NCBI GenBank assembly: GCA_019638255.1
Contig: JAHBUD010000001.1
Span: forward strand, 2,976,001 to 3,040,000
Origin: Cyclobacteriaceae bacterium
GTDB lineage: Bacteria; Bacteroidota; Bacteroidia; Cytophagales; Cyclobacteriaceae
Direction: 5' to 3'
Length of the DNA: 64,000 bases
Notes under the pieces: model-generated
What the model was told of the DNA's origin: nothing
Database searches by the model: none
The model's input: only the letters and a program-made list of their open reading frames with translations
Translations under genes and position numbers: made by a program
In this document: one piece after another, positions 1 through 8,674 of the stretch
How the letters are laid out: each line of letters starts with the position of its first letter
Numbering within the stretch: the stretch's first letter is position 1

Positions 1-208
1 ATGCTGTTTCGATTTCAGCAACCGGTAAATTATTTTCTACCAACTCAAAAGAACCACCGAAATAGATATTACCAATACCGTCATTGGTAATGGTGTACAT
101 TATTCCTTCATCGTATACTGAGTTAAGATCGCTTTCTGAGGATTCACTCTTCTTTGAACACGAGAAAACAAACAGTAGAATACTTAGAGCGAAAGTGTAT
201 TTAGCCAT
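1..208 (-). CDS. Lipoprotein, 3' end outside window (partial)
   Basis: The reverse strand reads from an ATG at 206-208 to the window edge without a stop, giving about 69 residues. The N-terminus is a typical lipoprotein signal: MAKY, a hydrophobic stretch, then the lipobox VFSC followed by KKSESSES. The mature part is acidic and polar (SVYDEGIMYTITNDGIGNIYF). I do not recognise the family. It is probably an envelope-anchored lipoprotein. A well-formed Bacteroidota promoter lies about 40 bases upstream, so this gene appears to have its own transcript separate from surE behind it. Confidence 0.7.
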   Translation of the reverse strand, partial: MAKYTFALSILLFVFSCSKKSESSESDLNSVYDEGIMYTITNDGIGNIYFGGSFELVENNLPVAEIETA

Positions 209-249
209 ATTTAAATAAATCTGAGGTCAGCATCGATTCAGGGTTAAAC

Positions 250-280
250 CAAAAGTAGCGATTACTGTAAAATATCCCAA
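250..280 (-). promoter_or_regulatory. Bacteroidota-type promoter for the truncated lipoprotein gene
   Basis: On the minus strand TTG (280-278) is followed by 20 bases and then TACTTTTG (257-250). This fits the Bacteroidota -33 TTG / -7 TAnnTTTG consensus exactly. It overlaps the 3' end of surE and would start transcription near 243, leaving a leader of about 35 bases before the ATG at 208. Confidence 0.55.
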
Positions 281-1041
281 TCCTCGTTAAGCCCTGGTAT
301 GGCCTGATGGGCAGTTAAATCAAACTGACAGGGCACCACCGATACGTAATTGTTGGCAATGGCCCACTCATCGTTATCCTCACCCTTGTCGAAGTTTACA
401 AAGTTACCGGTCATCCAAAAATAACTTCTGCCATTCGGGTCATACCGCTGCAGAAATTCCTCCACCCATTTGGCATTAGATTGTCGGCAGATACGGATTC
501 CTTTAATCGGTTCGTTGCGCTTGGGAGGAAAATTAACATTAAGCGCTACGCCCTTTGGTAACTTCTTTTTCAACACCTGCAAGGTTATGGATTTTACATA
601 TTCCTCAACGTGTGAAAAATCTGCCTTGTGCGAATAATCACACAGCGAAAAACCAATGGAAGGTGTTCCTTCGATGGCGCCCTCAATCGCTGCCGACATG
701 GTGCCCGAATACAACACACTGATGGAAGTATTGCTGCCGTGATTAATCCCGCTCACCACCACATCGGGCTGGCGCTGATCGCGCAATACAAAATGGCGGG
801 CCATTTTAACACAATCAGCAGGAGTACCGGAACATTCATATGCCTTAACCCCATCAAACAAATTGTTATTTTCAAGGCGTAGCGTTTCACCCACCGTAAT
901 GGCATGCCCCATACCGGATTGAGGGCTGTTGGGTGCAACCACCAGTACCTCTCCGATTTCTTTCATGATATTAATTAGCGTGCGGATACCTTTTGAAGTA
1001 ATGCCATCATCATTGGTTACCAGAATGAGCGGTTTTTCCAT
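262..1041 (-). CDS. surE: 5'/3'-nucleotidase SurE
   Basis: 259 residues, the normal length for the SurE survival protein family. These cytosolic metal-dependent phosphatases dephosphorylate nucleoside 5'- and 3'-monophosphates. The metal-binding NDDG sits at residues 10-13, followed by the PNSPQSG loop near residues 37-43 and the VSGINHGSN motif near residue 97, all intact. The C-terminal VPCQFDLTAHQAI segment is also typical of the family. The start is ATG at 1041. It is followed by an unrelated lipoprotein gene with its own promoter, so it is probably the last gene of its transcript. Confidence 0.95.
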   Translation of the reverse strand: MEKPLILVTNDDGITSKGIRTLINIMKEIGEVLVVAPNSPQSGMGHAITVGETLRLENNNLFDGVKAYECSGTPADCVKMARHFVLRDQRQPDVVVSGINHGSNTSISVLYSGTMSAAIEGAIEGTPSIGFSLCDYSHKADFSHVEEYVKSITLQVLKKKLPKGVALNVNFPPKRNEPIKGIRICRQSNAKWVEEFLQRYDPNGRSYFWMTGNFVNFDKGEDNDEWAIANNYVSVVPCQFDLTAHQAIPGLNEDWDILQ

Positions 1042-1108
1042 TTTTAAGTGTTGGATAAAAATCTAATTTAAATTTTTCTGACTAATGTTAACATGTGACG
1101 ATGTGGAG

Positions 1109-1711
1109 TCAGAAGAGTGAATTATAATAATTAATTGTGCGTGCAAAGTCCTGCGGCTCCTCCATTTTAATCCGGTTTGCTCGCATAAAACGATCCACTT
1201 GATCTGCCTTATTCCCCATCAACCGTAAAAGATCAGGCTTCTTACCAGAAAATTCATTAATGTTTGCGCGGTCATCCATCAGAAAAAATTTATACACCAA
1301 AACCTGACGGGTATATGAACCAAAATAGTAGGGCGAAGTATAGGTTCGGAATTCCAGTGACTCCCGGGTAAGCAAAGTCATTTTGCCATCCACCAGCAGT
1401 TCAAAGAAAACCTGTGTTTTATAATTACCGGATGCTGCATAGGGCAACGTGAAAAAATGCCGGTACCGATTCTCCATACCATCGAAAATTTCAAAATACA
1501 AAACCTTGCGTGCGGTAAATGCTTCGATCTGATTTTGCTGATTGGTGTACTGAATGAGATCCTGTTGGAGATCGTATTTTACTACACCCCGCAGCGTGTC
1601 ACCGCTTTCCAACACGATTTTGCCTTCATGCCAAATCTCAAATGGCCATTGCTGTGCAGTTGCATAGCCAGTCGTCAACTTAAAAAGCAATATCGTCAGT
1701 ACCGTCCTCAT
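1109..1711 (-). CDS. Small secreted protein of unknown function
   Basis: 200 residues with a cleavable-looking signal peptide (hydrophobic [10 protein letters not shown], ending TATAQQ). The mature protein begins [21 protein letters not shown], a beta-rich start common in uncharacterised exported proteins of Bacteroidota. Tyr/Phe-rich strands follow, and the end is charged. No catalytic motif is visible. The ATG at 1711 overlaps the stop codon of ribBA by four bases, so the two are translationally coupled in the dnaG-ribBA-1711 operon. The coupling need not mean a link to riboflavin. I do not assign a function. Confidence 0.75.
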   Translation of the reverse strand: MRTVLTILLFKLTTGYATAQQWPFEIWHEGKIVLESGDTLRGVVKYDLQQDLIQYTNQQNQIEAFTARKVLYFEIFDGMENRYRHFFTLPYAASGNYKTQVFFELLVDGKMTLLTRESLEFRTYTSPYYFGSYTRQVLVYKFFLMDDRANINEFSGKKPDLLRLMGNKADQVDRFMRANRIKMEEPQDFARTINYYNSLF

Positions 1712-2928
1712 TTTTGATTTAAGATGGAATGCCCAAGTTTATCGCGCTTGGTGGCCAGGTACTTCTGATTGTATGGATTGGGTGAAATTTCGATCGGAAT
1801 ATTCTCCACAATCTCCAAACCGTACCCCATCAAACCAACACGCTTCTTAGGGTTATTCGTAATTAACCGGATTTTGGTTACCTGTAAATCACGAAGAATT
1901 TGCGCTCCCACACCATAATCACGCTCATCCATATCAAATCCAAGTTGAAGATTGGCTTCCACCGTGTCCATGCCTTCCTCCTGAAGTTTATACGCTTTGA
2001 GTTTATTCAACAACCCGATGCCTCTTCCCTCCTGTTTCATGTACAACACCACGCCTTTCCCTTCGCGTTCAACCATTTGCATGGCATGGTGAAGCTGAGG
2101 GCCGCAATCGCAACGGCATGACCCAAAAATATCGCCTGTAACGCACGATGAGTGAACCCGTACCATTACCGGTTCATTTTCATCCCATTCTCCCTTAATA
2201 AGCGCCAGGTGAGTTTCCTGTGTATTGGTTTGCTCGTAGGCCACTAGTTTGAAATTACCGTACTCGGTAGGCATATCCACCACTACTTCGCGGCTGATCA
2301 ATGTTTCCTTTTTCAGCCGGTATTCAATCAGATCCTTAATCGACACCAATTTTAGATTGAATTTCCGGGCAACCCTTTGTAGGTCTGGAAGACGTGCCAT
2401 GGAACCGTCTTCGTTCATGATTTCCACCAAAACGCCACCCGGCTTAAACCCCGCTTGTCGCGCAAAGTCGATGGCTGCTTCGGTATGTCCGGCCCTGCGC
2501 AAAACACCTCCGCGCTTGGCACGCAGCGGGAAAATATGACCCGGGCGGCCAAGATCTTCCGGGCGTGTAGCTGGGTCTATAAGCGCCCGTATGGTTTTGA
2601 AACGATCGTGCGCTGATATGCCTGTAGTACAACCATGACCTACCAAATCGACCGATACTGTGAACGGTGTTTCATAGGTGGCTGTATTCTTTCCAACCAT
2701 CAAATCAAGTTGCAGCTCATCGCACCGATCTTCAATCAGCGATGCACAAATCAAACCCCGGCCATGTGTGGCCATAAAGTTCACGATCTCTGGTGTGATG
2801 CATTCGGCCGCGCAAATGAAGTCACCCTCATTTTCACGGTCTTCATCATCGACCACGATAATAACCTTGCCGTTTTTTATTTCTTCAATAGCGCTTTCTA
2901 TTGAATCCAATAAGATTTTTTCTTCCAC
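1708..2928 (-). CDS. ribBA: Bifunctional 3,4-dihydroxy-2-butanone-4-phosphate synthase / GTP cyclohydrolase II
   Basis: 406 residues, the usual size of the fused RibBA enzyme that starts both branches of riboflavin synthesis from ribulose 5-phosphate and GTP. The N-terminal DHBP synthase half carries [10 protein letters not shown] at residues 27-36 and the [16 protein letters not shown] loop. The C-terminal GTP cyclohydrolase II half carries the zinc cysteines in [15 protein letters not shown] near residue 265 and the [11 protein letters not shown] segment. All key residues are present, so both activities are expected. The start is GTG (2928-2926), nine bases after the dnaG stop. No FMN riboswitch can precede it because dnaG abuts it. 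Confidence 0.95.
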   Translation of the reverse strand: MEEKILLDSIESAIEEIKNGKVIIVVDDEDRENEGDFICAAECITPEIVNFMATHGRGLICASLIEDRCDELQLDLMVGKNTATYETPFTVSVDLVGHGCTTGISAHDRFKTIRALIDPATRPEDLGRPGHIFPLRAKRGGVLRRAGHTEAAIDFARQAGFKPGGVLVEIMNEDGSMARLPDLQRVARKFNLKLVSIKDLIEYRLKKETLISREVVVDMPTEYGNFKLVAYEQTNTQETHLALIKGEWDENEPVMVRVHSSCVTGDIFGSCRCDCGPQLHHAMQMVEREGKGVVLYMKQEGRGIGLLNKLKAYKLQEEGMDTVEANLQLGFDMDERDYGVGAQILRDLQVTKIRLITNNPKKRVGLMGYGLEIVENIPIEISPNPYNQKYLATKRDKLGHSILNQK

Positions 2929-2937
2929 AATATTTTG

Positions 2938-4869
2938 TTAATACTTACCTGATATAACACCTAATTCGCTCGCAAGTTCCAAATCAACCTGCTTTAACCT
3001 GTGTTGAACAAGAATCAATTCATCAACTTTCTTCAAATTCTTTAATTCCTCAGCTTCTTTAATCTTTTCTATATTTTCTTCTAATAAATTCTGAACATAT
3101 CGATACTTCCTTCTTAATACATTTTGATGAGCATTCTCACTAATCTTTTCATTCTCATCAAAGAATATTATATGATACTTCTCTCTCCAATATTTACTGG
3201 CCTGATGTTTTTTAACGGTAAGTTCTGCAACTAATCGCTTTATTTCTTCTGAGCCATTCTTCACCAAATACATGGAGTCAATCAACTCGCCTCGCAACTT
3301 TGCATCTTGGAATATTTTGAAAATGGATGCATATAATGGATTGAAGAAATCAAGTTCTTCAAACTCACCAATGAAATAGCTAACAAGATCAACGTCCTCC
3401 TCAACTGTGCTCTCAGAATAATTCAGCAAAAGCCTTATCACCTCGCGCTCCTGCATCTGCATCATCGTGCTTACATCGGTTTTGCTTGCGGCAACAGGTT
3501 CCTGCATAACATCAGGCAATGGCTGCTGCACTTCTTCCCGCATCCGCTCCTGGTCACGCTTCTTTCGCTCCTGGATGATGATTTTGTTCAGCTCGGTTAG
3601 CAATACCGATTCCTGAATCTTCAACAAGTCACTCGTCTCCCGAATGTAAACCGATCGCTTGATCGGATCGGGAATCAAGGCGATGCTGGTAACAATTTCC
3701 CGTATAGCTTCTGCTTTCTTAATCGGATCGCGCGAAGCATCCGAAGACAACAGATCGATCTTGAATGAAATAAAATCGGTTGTGTGGCTTTTCAGGTACT
3801 GCTGAAATTCCGTGCTGCCCATTTTCTTGGAGTAGCTGTCGGGATCCTCTCCTTCTGGCAACAGCACCACCCGAACGTTTAACCCACCTTTTAACACAAG
3901 GTCGATACCGCGCAAGGCAGCTTTAATGCCCGCTGCATCGCCATCAAATAATACCGTTACATTTTCGGTAAACCTGCGCATTAACCTGATCTGATCTTCG
4001 GTAAGCGCAGTGCCGGATGAAGCCACAACGTTTTCAATACCGGCCAGGTGCATGGAAATCACATCGGTGTAGCCCTCCACCAGGTAACAGAAATCATACT
4101 TTCGGATTTCATTCTTGGCCTGGTATAATCCATACAACACCTCGCTCTTACGGTAGATGTCCGTCTCCGGTGAGTTGATGTATTTCGGTTGATCTTTTTC
4201 TTTTGTGAGGATGCGCGCACCAAACGCTACAATCTTACCGGAAAGGTGATGCACTGGAAAAATTACACGTCCGCGAAAGCGATCATACATTCGATCTTCC
4301 TTCTTAATGACTAGTCCTGATTTTTCGAGCACCTGCTCACTGAAGCCTCGCTTAACAGCCTCATCGTGCAGGCGGTTCCACTCATTCAGACTGTAGCCCA
4401 ATTCAAATTTTTCGAGAATACGGTCGTTAAAGCCCCGCTCACGAAAATAACTTAAACCAATGCTCCTGCCTTCATCGTGTTTGTGCAGCAGTTCTTTGAA
4501 ATAATCTTTCGCGAACGCCATTACGATATAGAGGCTGTCGCGTTCACTTTGTGCGGCTAAATCCTCCGGTGTGCGGGCATCTTCTTTGATTTCCACACCA
4601 TATTTTTTCGCCAGGTACTTCAGGGCTTCTACATAACTCATGCCCTCGTGCTCCATCACAAAGGTTATCCCATCGCCCCCCTTGCCGCTGCTGAAATCCT
4701 TGAAGATACCTTTGGATGGAACGACATAAAAAGATGCCGTTTTCTCGTTGGTAAACGGGCTCAAAGCTTTGTAATTCTGCCCGGAGCGTTTGAGGGAAAC
4801 AAAGTCGCTCACCACATCTACAATGTCGATGCGGTTACGGATTTCATCTATGGTTTGGCGGGAGATCAA
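2938..4869 (-). CDS. dnaG: DNA primase DnaG with degenerate zinc ribbon
   Basis: 643 residues, normal length for the primase that lays RNA primers at the replication fork. The TOPRIM core is intact: EGYTD at 265-269 and FDGDAAG near 308-314. The N-terminal domain aligns well with the CHC2 zinc ribbon (SLKRSGQNYKALSPF), but the four metal ligands are replaced: Ser37, Thr40, Asp58 and Ser61 sit where Cys, His, Cys and Cys are expected. The rest of the protein shows no decay, so it should be functional. The start is TTG at 4869, because an in-frame TAA lies 12 bases upstream. It leads an operon with ribBA and the 200-residue secreted protein. Confidence 0.95.
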   Translation of the reverse strand: MISRQTIDEIRNRIDIVDVVSDFVSLKRSGQNYKALSPFTNEKTASFYVVPSKGIFKDFSSGKGGDGITFVMEHEGMSYVEALKYLAKKYGVEIKEDARTPEDLAAQSERDSLYIVMAFAKDYFKELLHKHDEGRSIGLSYFRERGFNDRILEKFELGYSLNEWNRLHDEAVKRGFSEQVLEKSGLVIKKEDRMYDRFRGRVIFPVHHLSGKIVAFGARILTKEKDQPKYINSPETDIYRKSEVLYGLYQAKNEIRKYDFCYLVEGYTDVISMHLAGIENVVASSGTALTEDQIRLMRRFTENVTVLFDGDAAGIKAALRGIDLVLKGGLNVRVVLLPEGEDPDSYSKKMGSTEFQQYLKSHTTDFISFKIDLLSSDASRDPIKKAEAIREIVTSIALIPDPIKRSVYIRETSDLLKIQESVLLTELNKIIIQERKKRDQERMREEVQQPLPDVMQEPVAASKTDVSTMMQMQEREVIRLLLNYSESTVEEDVDLVSYFIGEFEELDFFNPLYASIFKIFQDAKLRGELIDSMYLVKNGSEEIKRLVAELTVKKHQASKYWREKYHIIFFDENEKISENAHQNVLRRKYRYVQNLLEENIEKIKEAEELKNLKKVDELILVQHRLKQVDLELASELGVISGKY

Positions 4870-4887
4870 CGAACTTTTTTAGCGTGA

Positions 4888-4895
4888 CAAAGATA
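4888..4895 (-). promoter_or_regulatory. Candidate -7 element for dnaG
   Basis: TATCTTTG on the minus strand matches TAnnTTTG exactly and would place the transcript start about 10-12 bases before the dnaG TTG. No good TTG lies at the usual 19-21 base spacing upstream (the nearest is 25 bases away), so only the -7 half is well supported. Confidence 0.4.
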
Positions 4896-4984
4896 CTCGA
4901 TTCGGCCCTAAAAAAACGGCCAAAACCAATGCCCATTAAGTTTTGTTTTTAGTGGGCAGCAGGCCTAAATTCGCCCAAATTCTG

Positions 4985-6082
4985 ATGATGAAATTTGCTG
5001 AGAACGATATTATAAAAGCGTTGGCCACCGTGGAGGATCCTGACCTTAAACGCGATCTGGTAAGCCTGGGGATGATCCGTGACCTGAAGGTAACTGACAG
5101 CGAGGTTGCTTTTACCGTTGTGCTCACCACACCAGCTTGTCCGCTAAAAGAAAAAATTCGACAGGATTGCGAGGATGCGGTGGAGAAGATTGTGGGCGAA
5201 GGGTTTCCGATTAAAATCAACATTACCTCATCGGTAACTTCGAGCCGCGACAATGCCCCCCTGCTTCCGCAGGTTAAAAACATTGTGGCTATCGCTTCGG
5301 GAAAAGGCGGAGTGGGTAAATCTACCGTTACAAGCAACCTGGCCGTGGCGCTGGCACAGAGCGGTGCGAAAGTAGGGTTGATTGATGCCGACATTTACGG
5401 ACCATCCATACCCACCATGTTCAATTGTGAGTTTGAGCAACCGGCTGTTCAGGAAGTAAATGGAAAGTCGATGATTTTGCCACTTGAACAATACGGTGTT
5501 AAGCTGATGTCGATTGGTTTCCTTACCCCACCCGACAGTGCCGTAGTATGGCGCGGTCCGATGGCAAGCTCAGCATTGAAACAGTTTTTCAGTGAAACGC
5601 TTTGGGGCGAGCTGGACTATTTGTTGATCGATCTTCCTCCGGGCACAAGCGATATACACTTAACCATGGTTCAAACGGTGCCTGTAACAGGTGCCGTAAT
5701 TGTCACTACGCCACAAAAGGTTGCCTTGGCAGATGCTATAAAAGGGTTAGCCATGTTCCGGCAACCGCAGATCAACGTGCCGATACTTGGTATCATTGAA
5801 AATATGGCCTACTTCACCCCGGAAGAATTACCTGACAATAAATATTTCATCTTTGGAAAAGATGGTGGCAAGAACTTATCGGAAAAGTTCAATGTTCCCC
5901 TGCTTGGACAAGTACCGTTGGTGCAAGGCATCCGCGAAAGTGGTGATTCCGGGTTACCGGCTGTGTTGAAGAGCGGCCCTTCAGCCGAAGCCTTTAAAAC
6001 GCTGGCTGAATCATTGGCTCGTCAAATTGCCATACGAAATGCTAACTTAGCCGAAACAAAACGTGTTGAATTAAACGTGTAA
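4985..6082 (+). CDS. apbC: Mrp/ApbC-type Fe-S carrier P-loop ATPase
   Basis: 365 residues from the ATG at 4985. The N-terminal DUF59/MIP18-like domain (residues 1-85, with TTPACPLKEKI) is followed by a MinD/Mrp ATPase with the deviant Walker A GKGGVGKST at 106-114 and LIDLPPGTSD. The family loads or carries Fe-S clusters in the cytosol. The usual C-terminal CxxC is absent: after ENMAYF the sequence runs TPEELPDNKYFIFGK. The stop overlaps the start of a NifU-like gene by one base, so the two are co-translated. A TTG at 4943 is in frame but has little support, as the protein conserved in this family starts at MKFAENDI. Confidence 0.9.
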   Translation: MMKFAENDIIKALATVEDPDLKRDLVSLGMIRDLKVTDSEVAFTVVLTTPACPLKEKIRQDCEDAVEKIVGEGFPIKINITSSVTSSRDNAPLLPQVKNIVAIASGKGGVGKSTVTSNLAVALAQSGAKVGLIDADIYGPSIPTMFNCEFEQPAVQEVNGKSMILPLEQYGVKLMSIGFLTPPDSAVVWRGPMASSALKQFFSETLWGELDYLLIDLPPGTSDIHLTMVQTVPVTGAVIVTTPQKVALADAIKGLAMFRQPQINVPILGIIENMAYFTPEELPDNKYFIFGKDGGKNLSEKFNVPLLGQVPLVQGIRESGDSGLPAVLKSGPSAEAFKTLAESLARQIAIRNANLAETKRVELNV

Positions 6083-6333
6083 TGAATACCCTGACTGATC
6101 TTACCCAACGCATTGAAGCATCCCTGGATTCCATCCGTCCTTACCTGGAGGCAGACGGAGGCAATGTGCGCATTCAGGAAATTACCGATGATAACATTGT
6201 AAAGCTTGAGTTTCTCGGAGCCTGCGGCAGTTGCCCCATGTCGACCATGACATTTAAAGCGGGAGTTGAGGAAGCGATCAAAAAAGCAGTGCCTGAAGTG
6301 AAGGGTATTCAGGTAATCAACCTTACCGTTTAA
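6082..6333 (+). CDS. NifU C-terminal domain (Nfu-type) Fe-S scaffold protein
   Basis: 83 residues consisting only of the Nfu domain: SLDSIRPYLEADGGNVRIQEI, then the cluster-binding CGSC (Cys48 and Cys51) in GACGSCPMSTMT. Such stand-alone Nfu proteins assemble a bridging 4Fe-4S cluster in a dimer and pass it to apo-proteins. The gene overlaps apbC (TAATG), which strongly suggests the two proteins act in the same cluster-delivery step. Because the neighbouring Mrp has no CxxC, this protein may supply the cysteine ligands. Confidence 0.93.
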   Translation: MNTLTDLTQRIEASLDSIRPYLEADGGNVRIQEITDDNIVKLEFLGACGSCPMSTMTFKAGVEEAIKKAVPEVKGIQVINLTV

Positions 6334-6439
6334 GCAGCATTGAACTTCATTTTGCAGATTAGTCAGTCCACCACCAAGTAGGTTACAAATCGTATATTTG
6401 AATCATATAATCTGTATCCCTGGAATATCCATAAATAGC

Positions 6440-8617
6440 GTGCGGAATCTCCTGATTGTATTCTTCGCTGCCGTTGTGCAACTAATCATTTTGAAGGCTC
6501 CCGTGTTCGCGCAGGAACGATGCGGAACCGTGCCTTACATGCAACAACTGCGAAACGATGGCAAGTTACGACAAACCGATGCACAGTTTGAGCAATGGAT
6601 GACACAAAAAAAAATGGAGAGACTTATGTTGCATCAACAGACACAGAATAAAGAGATGCAACGAACGCAAAGTGGCCCATACCAGATTCCTGTAGTCGTT
6701 CACATCATCCACAACGGTGAGCCCATCGGAACAGGCACCAACATTTCCGATGCACAGATTCTTTCACAAATTGAAGTCATTAACGATGATTTCAAAAGAT
6801 TAAATACCGATGCAACCAGCACGCCTTCTGAATTTCAACCGGTGGCCGGAAGTCTTGACATCGAATTTATACTGGCCAAGCGCGACCCAAATGGTTTACC
6901 CACCACCGGAATAAACCGTGTACAGGGAACCAAAACTTCATGGACGCAAAACGATGATGTACAATTCAAAGCACTGAGTTTCTGGAACTCGAATGATTAC
7001 CTAAATATATGGGTAATAAGATTTAGTGGATCCACCATCGGTTATGCACAATTTCCTGTTTCGGATCTTGAAGGTTTGGAAAATTACCGCGATGGGTTGG
7101 CAGCAACTGATGGCGTAGTGATCGATTACACCGCTTTCGGCACCATTGATAGTGGTCCTTTCGACCTCGATCCCAAGTACAACAAAGGCAGGACCCTGAC
7201 CCATGAAATTGGTCACTTCTTCGGATTGCGGCACATCTGGGGAGATGCCATCTGCGGAACGGACTACGTTGACGACACCCCAATACAGCGCTCCAACACA
7301 AGCAATTGCCCAAGCCACCCGCAAACAACCATTTGTGGCTCTGCTGTTGTTAAGATGTTCCAGAATTACATGGATTACACCAACGATGCCTGCATGAATA
7401 TTTTCACCCAAGGGCAAATTGACCGTATGGATGTAATTTTGAACGATGAAAATGTGCCCCGCAGAAAAAGCCTTCTCACCTCTCCGGGATTGCTTGATCC
7501 TTCGTGCGAAAAAATTGATGTTGCCATATTATCCGTAACAAGTCCCGGAGCTGTTCATTGCAACACACAGGCCGAATTTAAAATCAACGTCCGCAATGTA
7601 GGTTGTTCACCCATTTCATCCATCAAAACACAACACACCAACAATGGCGGAGCACCTGTAACGAATACCATTTCATTTTCACAACCATTGGCCATTAACG
7701 AAACCAGCATTGTTACCATTCCGGGCTTTACCTTTTTGGAAGGCTCAAATGCCATTACGCTTCAGGTTATTGAAGCCGACAACAAACCGGATGAAGACCC
7801 GAACAACAGCTCACTAGACATATCCATCACGGTTGACAATACACAAGATTTAATTCCGCTACGCGAAGCCTTCGATTTACTGCATTGGCCTACTGAAAGT
7901 CCGCATACGGGAATAAATTGGCAACTCACCGGCACCAACTTTGGCAACTCGGCTTCCGTTCAGGCGCACAACAACGGTACAGCAGGCACTGAATCATGGC
8001 TGGCAACCCCGGTTCTCAACTTCGGTTCTGCTACAACGGCCAGCATGTTCTTTGATTATTCCTATGCCTGGAATCAAACCAACAACGACCGCCTTCGGGT
8101 GCTCGTCTCAGCAGATTGTGGTGTTACCTGGCAACCCTCGGCATTTGATAAGTCGGGGGCAGCACTTGCAAATTCCGAAACCACTCAGTCGTGGCAACCC
8201 ACCAATCCCTCACACTGGCAGACGCGCCAGTACATTAACCTGAATACGTTGACAGGTTTAAATCAGGCACGCATTGCCTTTGTGTTTACCAACGCCACCG
8301 GCAACAACCTATATGTCGACAACATAGAATTCTTCGTATCGGACAACCCAAAACCGGTGGATATTGGAAGTGATTTATATTCCATTTACTGGCAAACTAA
8401 TTTTGAAGCTACCATTACATTCGATCTGCCTGAACGCATGTCGGTTGATGTATTTGTTACCGATGTTATTGGCCGGGAATACTTGCGGGCAACCTTACCT
8501 GACATACTGAACCAAACCTTCCCCGTCAACCTCAACAATGCAGCAGGAGGAATCTACATCATGAAAATCCGGATCGGCAATCAATTCTACACGACCAAGT
8601 TTTTTCTTTCACGGTAA
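6440..8617 (+). CDS. Secreted M43 (pappalysin/cytophagalysin-type) metalloprotease with type IX sorting domain
   Basis: About 725 residues from the GTG at 6440, which begins a good signal peptide (VRNLLIVFFAAVV to PVFAQE). The zinc site HEIGHFFGLRH is at about 255-265, followed by WGD and, further on, the Met-turn region YMDYTNDACMN. These are hallmarks of the M43 family. A CARDB-like segment and a beta-sandwich region follow. The last 75 residues form a type A T9SS sorting domain ending KFFLSR. It should be exported across the outer membrane and act outside the cell. A TTG at 6398 is in frame, but it is the end of a TATATTTG promoter-like element, so the later GTG is preferred. Confidence 0.85.
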   Translation: MRNLLIVFFAAVVQLIILKAPVFAQERCGTVPYMQQLRNDGKLRQTDAQFEQWMTQKKMERLMLHQQTQNKEMQRTQSGPYQIPVVVHIIHNGEPIGTGTNISDAQILSQIEVINDDFKRLNTDATSTPSEFQPVAGSLDIEFILAKRDPNGLPTTGINRVQGTKTSWTQNDDVQFKALSFWNSNDYLNIWVIRFSGSTIGYAQFPVSDLEGLENYRDGLAATDGVVIDYTAFGTIDSGPFDLDPKYNKGRTLTHEIGHFFGLRHIWGDAICGTDYVDDTPIQRSNTSNCPSHPQTTICGSAVVKMFQNYMDYTNDACMNIFTQGQIDRMDVILNDENVPRRKSLLTSPGLLDPSCEKIDVAILSVTSPGAVHCNTQAEFKINVRNVGCSPISSIKTQHTNNGGAPVTNTISFSQPLAINETSIVTIPGFTFLEGSNAITLQVIEADNKPDEDPNNSSLDISITVDNTQDLIPLREAFDLLHWPTESPHTGINWQLTGTNFGNSASVQAHNNGTAGTESWLATPVLNFGSATTASMFFDYSYAWNQTNNDRLRVLVSADCGVTWQPSAFDKSGAALANSETTQSWQPTNPSHWQTRQYINLNTLTGLNQARIAFVFTNATGNNLYVDNIEFFVSDNPKPVDIGSDLYSIYWQTNFEATITFDLPERMSVDVFVTDVIGREYLRATLPDILNQTFPVNLNNAAGGIYIMKIRIGNQFYTTKFFLSR

Positions 8618-8646
8618 AGTCGCAAACCGTTTGGTGCGGAAATCAC

Positions 8647-8654
8647 TATCTTTG
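8647..8654 (+). promoter_or_regulatory. Candidate -7 element for ddl
   Basis: TATCTTTG matches TAnnTTTG exactly and lies 20 bases before the ATG of ddl. A TTTG at 8630-8633 is too close (13 bases) to be a normal -33 element, so this is half a promoter at best. Confidence 0.35.
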
Positions 8655-8674
8655 AACCTTATAATATAGTGTGA

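Noticed and set aside
4931..4957. GCCCA/TGGGC hairpin between dnaG and apbC
   Set aside because: The T-run is in the loop, not after the stem; no attenuator or riboswitch features are present.
6393..6400. TTG at 6398 as the start of the metalloprotease
   Set aside because: It is the end of a TATATTTG -7-like element, and a better signal peptide begins at GTG 6440. No -33 partner is seen, so the promoter itself was not listed.
7001..7417. 138-codon open frame on the minus strand inside the M43 protease gene
   Set aside because: Covers the HExxH zinc site region of the real gene on the other strand.
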